A stretch of DNA of 9,533 nt from Candidatus Latescibacterota bacterium. GTDB lineage: Bacteria > Latescibacterota > MVCY01. The position numbers and the translations under genes were made by a program. The DNA is taken from assembly GCA_030669445.1 (NCBI GenBank), contig DAOVDP010000034.1, forward strand, positions 1 to 9,533. Reading direction: 5' to 3'. Shown one piece after another: positions 6,868 through 9,533 of this stretch. The notes beneath the pieces are model-generated. The model worked only from the letters and a program-made list of their open reading frames with translations, did no database searches and was not told where the DNA came from. The number at the start of each line of letters is the position of its first letter. The stretch's first letter is position 1.

Positions 6868-7940
6868 AGCTGCAAAATATCCGGCCGGTTAATGCCTGCT
6901 ATTTGGATCATCGGCCAGTCCTGGATTTCGGTGATGACCTCTGTCCTGTCAGGCAGGGCGATGACCGTATCCTCCGATTTTGTGCCTGTGATAGACGGGT
7001 TCCAGGCGTAGGCTTGATTTTCCTGTACTACCTGGGTAGAGTCAAAACCTGCCTTGAAGTCTCGGGTACCATAGCCAGTAGCACCCCCCTGATGGTGAAG
7101 CTTCCATTCGTCAGCGAATCCAACCTGCTTGTAGCTGTTAACGGCTTTTTCAAATATCTGCTTAACTGGGACTCCAGGTGAAGCATGGGAGATAAAAGTG
7201 GCGTCTACCTGGACTACAGCGTTGTGTTTCTTCCGCAGCAGTTCGGGAAGTTTTCCCAGGTGCACAAGTCTGGTCATTGAGGCTATCAGTCCCCACCTGC
7301 GGGCGCAGACGACAATCATAGTGTACCTCACCAACCTCCTTTCTGTGGGAAGAGGGTGGCGGAACTTTTCGATGCGGTCGTCAGCAGCAACGAGCAGGAC
7401 AACGGGCACTATCTTTTTAGACAGCAGGTCTTCGCTGAGCCGGCCGGCGATCTGAGATTCCTTAATCCCAACCCTTAAGCTCTGGCATACTTCGGACATA
7501 GAATCGGCGGTATTTTTGCCCAACCAGCGATATCGCTCTATTTCACTTCCGGTAAGGGAATATCGTAGCTGAGCGAATTCATCGGCCAGAGGGCCGGCGT
7601 CAGTGGCAATCGTTTCTCCCTGGGTTAGATTCTTTATAATTTGTTCCTTGCGTTCAGGCTGGTACCAGTCGAACTGAAGGAGCTCAAAGCCGAGTCCAGC
7701 TATCTCCTCTGTTTGAATGCGAGGGGCTTCGATGTTATCCGCGATGATGTAGTCTTTCTCGCCGGTGACCAGAATAGGTGCGGCCCCTGTGTCAGAGTTG
7801 ATGGCTACAAAATTGTCTCCCCCAGCGGTGTACCAGGAGAAACTACTCTGTCGAGTGAGCAGAACCCCCGCTAAAGAACGGCATTGCAGAAATTCCCTCA
7901 CCCGTTGGCGTTTAACAGCCACCTCTGTTTTTCGATCCAT
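6864..7940 (-). CDS. Divergent M24 (Xaa-Pro peptidase/creatinase-fold) protein, probably lacking the standard metal site
   Basis: The 358-residue product has the two-part layout of aminopeptidase P-like M24 proteins. The N-terminal creatinase-like domain runs to about residue 125 (GVLLTRQSSFSWYTAGGDNF at 25-44), and the C-terminal pita-bread domain follows (GSEIERYRWLGKNTADSM...). The order of C-terminal motifs is recognisable: RHPLPT (184-189), WGLIASMTRLVHLG (206-219), LHHQGGATGYGTRDF (271-285), AYAWNPSITGTKSEDTVIAL (301-319). In active M24 enzymes these regions supply two Asp, one His and two Glu metal ligands. Here the Asp of the 'SDLTR' box is replaced (SMTR) and the 'VEPG' Glu is Asn (N304). 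His (H272/H273) and the last Glu (E313) remain. Classical metallopeptidase activity is therefore doubtful. The ATG at 7940 has AAAGGA eight bases upstream. Confidence 0.75.
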   Translation of the reverse strand: MDRKTEVAVKRQRVREFLQCRSLAGVLLTRQSSFSWYTAGGDNFVAINSDTGAAPILVTGEKDYIIADNIEAPRIQTEEIAGLGFELLQFDWYQPERKEQIIKNLTQGETIATDAGPLADEFAQLRYSLTGSEIERYRWLGKNTADSMSEVCQSLRVGIKESQIAGRLSEDLLSKKIVPVVLLVAADDRIEKFRHPLPTERRLVRYTMIVVCARRWGLIASMTRLVHLGKLPELLRKKHNAVVQVDATFISHASPGVPVKQIFEKAVNSYKQVGFADEWKLHHQGGATGYGTRDFKAGFDSTQVVQENQAYAWNPSITGTKSEDTVIALPDRTEVITEIQDWPMIQIAGINRPDILQL

Positions 7941-7975
7941 AACGGTTATCCTTTGAGAATTTGGGTCAGTGCTTC

Positions 7976-8005
7976 GTTATAAGAAATAAGGCAACGATTT
8001 GTCAT
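7976..8005 (-). promoter_or_regulatory. Candidate promoter of the three-gene M24 operon, with -35 box inside the repeat
   Basis: On the minus strand ATGACA (8005-8000) matches five of six -35 bases and TATAAC (7981-7976) five of six -10 bases, with an 18-bp spacer. The predicted start is near 7969, giving a leader of about 29 nt with AAAGGA before the ATG at 7940. The -35 hexamer is the last six bases of the 83-bp palindromic element's terminal repeat, while the -10 box lies in the flanking DNA. Confidence 0.45.
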
Positions 8006-8082
8006 TGCGAGCGATAGCGAAGCAATCCCAGCTCCCCCGAAATAAAGAGATTTCTTCGTCGTTAACCCTCCTCGCAATGACA
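8000..8082. repeat. 83-bp palindromic (MITE- or REP-like) element
   Basis: The element is bounded by 12-bp perfect inverted repeats: TGTCATTGCGAG at 8000-8011 and CTCGCAATGACA at 8071-8082. Further inside, GCGAAGCAATC (8017-8027) and GATTTCTTCGT (8049-8059) are also complementary except for two positions, so the whole unit can fold into a long hairpin. From memory, the 'GTCATTGCGAG...GAAGCAATC' type of repeat is dispersed in many bacterial genomes. It has no coding capacity. I see no clear target-site duplication. It overlaps the 3' end of the LarA-type gene and occupies most of the intergenic space. Confidence 0.85.
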
Positions 8083-9372
8083 GGATGATTCGCAAGGTTG
8101 TTTTTGACTCTCGATTACAGGCAGGACATAAGGTCCTTCCGGAATGACTGCTATTTTAGCCTCTTGCCCGGCCTGTTTTAAAGCCTGCTCCGCAGCCTCC
8201 TCCACTGAAGGAGTTGGTTCCACCATAAGTTCCCCAACCCGGCACTGGGGTATCCCTTCAGTGTAGAGAAAGACTCGAGCTTTCTTCAACACGTGGCACA
8301 ATTTCTCCACTTCCCACTGGTCTTTGACAAAATAACCCGGTTGGGCAATGCGCTGGAGAAATTCGTCCGGATTCTCTGTTTGTTCAATGAGTTGAGTAAA
8401 CTCAGCTCCACCAATTCCCTCTGCACATTCAGAGGCGATAATAATGGTTCCACCTTTTTTAATCAACGGGAGAGCGGCGCTCATCCCTTTAATTGTCTGG
8501 TAGAAGGTTAAATCCAGTGGGTAGCCGCCGCCAGTGGTAACTACTATGTCAACTGGTTCTGGCCAAGGAGCTTTAACCTGTTTTTCTGCAAATCTTACTC
8601 CAGCCTTATGGGCCTCCGCGAGTTCTCCAGCGAAGACCCCGTTGAGCTCTCCCTGTTCGGTCACAATGACATTCAAACTGAAATCCACGGCCGCCATCCG
8701 GGCAATCTCCAGGGCCTCCTGATGAAAGGGGTTACCTGTTAGAACGCCCTCTCTACTCCGAGGGGATTCCAGAAAGCGGGGTCCGTGTTGAACCTTGATT
8801 GTCTCTAAGCCGCATATTCCTGGGCAGACCGCCTTTCTGCCGCCAGAGTATCCGGCCATAAAGTGGAGTTCAATAAGGCCGGTGGTGATTTTCAGCTCTG
8901 CCTTGGTGAACAGAGGGTTAACGAATACCGGAGTACCGCCTCGGGTGTGGCCAAGGGATGTCATCGGCCCCGTTGCCTGGTGGTCAACTATCGAGTAATC
9001 CGAGCCGATGTCGGGGCCCAACATCTGGAGCCGCTCTTCTTGGGAGCCGGGGCGATGCAATCCAGTAGCGACTAAAATGGTAATTGCCTCCCTGGAGATA
9101 CCGTTTTTTTGGAGTATCTCCAGAATAGGAGGCAAGATCACCCGGTTGGGCACCGGTCTGGTAATATCTGAGATAACTACACAGGCTGTCTTCTTGCCCT
9201 TAGCCAACTGGTTCAACGCAGGCGAAGCAATGGGATGGGTGAGGGCCTCGAAGACCGACTGCTCCGGCTGGGAAAGTCTGGGAAGTGGGTCTGTTCTCAG
9301 CACCCCGGTTACCCTCTGGGAGGGCAAGTTGACCCCCAATCCCCGCTTGCCGTATTTGAGCATCAGTTCCAT
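8062..9372 (-). CDS. larA: LarA-type nickel-pincer 2-hydroxyacid racemase (DUF2088 family)
   Basis: The product (436 residues from the ATG at 9372) matches the LarA lactate racemase family along its length. The key residues known from LarA have equivalents at very similar positions: D69 and R72 in SDITRP, H106 in ATGLHRP, H170 in IELHFMAGYSGGRK, K180, the lysine that binds the nickel pincer cofactor, and H196 in KVQHGP. The reaction is hydride transfer at the C2 of a hydroxyacid; family members differ in substrate, so lactate itself is not certain. The cofactor-making genes larB, larC and larE are not in this window. Start choice: TTG at 9375, ATG at 9372 and ATG at 9363 are in frame; MELMLKYGKRGL from 9372 fits the family best. 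None has a strong ribosome binding site. The last six codons and stop are encoded by the palindromic element. Confidence 0.88.
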   Translation of the reverse strand: MELMLKYGKRGLGVNLPSQRVTGVLRTDPLPRLSQPEQSVFEALTHPIASPALNQLAKGKKTACVVISDITRPVPNRVILPPILEILQKNGISREAITILVATGLHRPGSQEERLQMLGPDIGSDYSIVDHQATGPMTSLGHTRGGTPVFVNPLFTKAELKITTGLIELHFMAGYSGGRKAVCPGICGLETIKVQHGPRFLESPRSREGVLTGNPFHQEALEIARMAAVDFSLNVIVTEQGELNGVFAGELAEAHKAGVRFAEKQVKAPWPEPVDIVVTTGGGYPLDLTFYQTIKGMSAALPLIKKGGTIIIASECAEGIGGAEFTQLIEQTENPDEFLQRIAQPGYFVKDQWEVEKLCHVLKKARVFLYTEGIPQCRVGELMVEPTPSVEEAAEQALKQAGQEAKIAVIPEGPYVLPVIESQKQPCESSCHCEEG

Positions 9373-9382
9373 CAAGGCTATA

Positions 9383-9412
9383 AAGATAGCGAAAAGGAGT
9401 CCCTTTTGTCAA
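9383..9412 (-). promoter_or_regulatory. Candidate larA promoter, predicting a nearly leaderless mRNA
   Basis: The minus strand has a perfect TTGACA (9412-9407), an 18-bp spacer and TATCTT (9388-9383, four of six matches). The predicted transcription start is near 9376, within one to four bases of the TTG at 9375 and the ATG at 9372. The lack of a Shine-Dalgarno sequence in front of either codon agrees with this. A second possible -10 (TATACT, 9417-9412) overlaps the -35 box but has no good partner. Confidence 0.45.
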
Positions 9413-9418
9413 GTATAA

Positions 9419-9447
9419 AAGTGGATCTTTTGCCTCGCAGTCCACTT
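9419..9447. promoter_or_regulatory. 7-bp inverted repeat just upstream of the larA promoter
   Basis: AAGTGGA (9419-9425) and TCCACTT (9441-9447) are perfect inverted copies separated by 15 bp. The repeat ends seven bp before the -35 box on the minus strand, a place used by activators. Read as RNA in the minus direction it is a hairpin followed by TTATACTT, so it could instead be a weak terminator of a gene beyond the right edge. The remaining sequence to the window end (9448-9533) shows no gene I can support. Confidence 0.35.
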
Positions 9448-9533
9448 AAACTTTCTTAGTCGATGAAAGAATTATCCGATATTTCAAAAAATCGTCTTGA
9501 ATAGCCGAAGCAACTGTTTGTTATCAGCTACCA

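Noticed and set aside
8062..8100. C-x3-C-H-C tail of LarA as a nickel-binding motif
   Set aside because: The C-H-C part is encoded by the terminal repeat of the palindromic element, so chance is the simpler reading.
8293..9459. Several plus-strand reading frames opposite larA
   Set aside because: They are shadows of a well-conserved enzyme gene, overlap one another and have no supporting start signals.
9484..9531. Possible 15-residue end of an upstream minus-strand gene (VADNKQLLRLFKTIF, stop)
   Set aside because: A frame open for 15 codons at the window edge is expected by chance and shows no family signature.

Overview
All recognisable genes lie on the minus strand, so the window is best read from right to left. 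No protein gene on the plus strand is supported. The sequence looks like a chromosomal contig from an uncultured or little-studied bacterium. It has moderate GC, a long SRP RNA with an Alu-type domain, a clostripain-type lipoprotein with PEGA and calcium-loop domains, and a CsgG/FlgT-like envelope protein. These are common in FCB-group and other candidate phyla and in some anaerobic lineages, but I cannot assign a phylum from this window.

Right part (about 9533 to 7941): a LarA-type nickel-pincer racemase gene (8062-9372) follows a recognisable promoter whose predicted start point almost coincides with the start codon. Its 3' end runs into an 83-bp element with 12-bp perfect terminal inverted repeats (8000-8082). 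That element encodes the last six LarA codons and the stop, and its other end appears to supply the -35 box of the next operon.

Middle part (7940 to 5338): three closely packed genes that look like one operon. They encode a divergent M24 (Xaa-Pro peptidase/creatinase-fold) protein that lacks most metal ligands, an exported CsgG-like/FlgT-C-like protein that overlaps it by four bases, and a small secreted cysteine-containing protein of unknown role. A tRNA-Ala(CGC) gene follows at 5155-5230 with its own plausible promoter. Next comes a lipoprotein of the clostripain (C11) peptidase family, whose leader can form two competing hairpins.

Left part (3114 to 1): the conserved housekeeping block, in the order SRP RNA (ffs), dnaX, ybaB/ebfC, recR. 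It covers protein targeting, the clamp loader and recombinational repair, and all its protein genes are intact. The left edge downstream of recR is AT-rich and holds a short degenerate TTTCGAATTTC repeat and an imperfect inverted repeat.

No CRISPR array, transposase, phage gene or defence system is visible. The most interesting signal is the short palindromic element at 8000-8082, which appears to have changed a protein C-terminus and created a promoter at once. The degenerate M24 protein and the competing hairpins before the clostripain gene come next.
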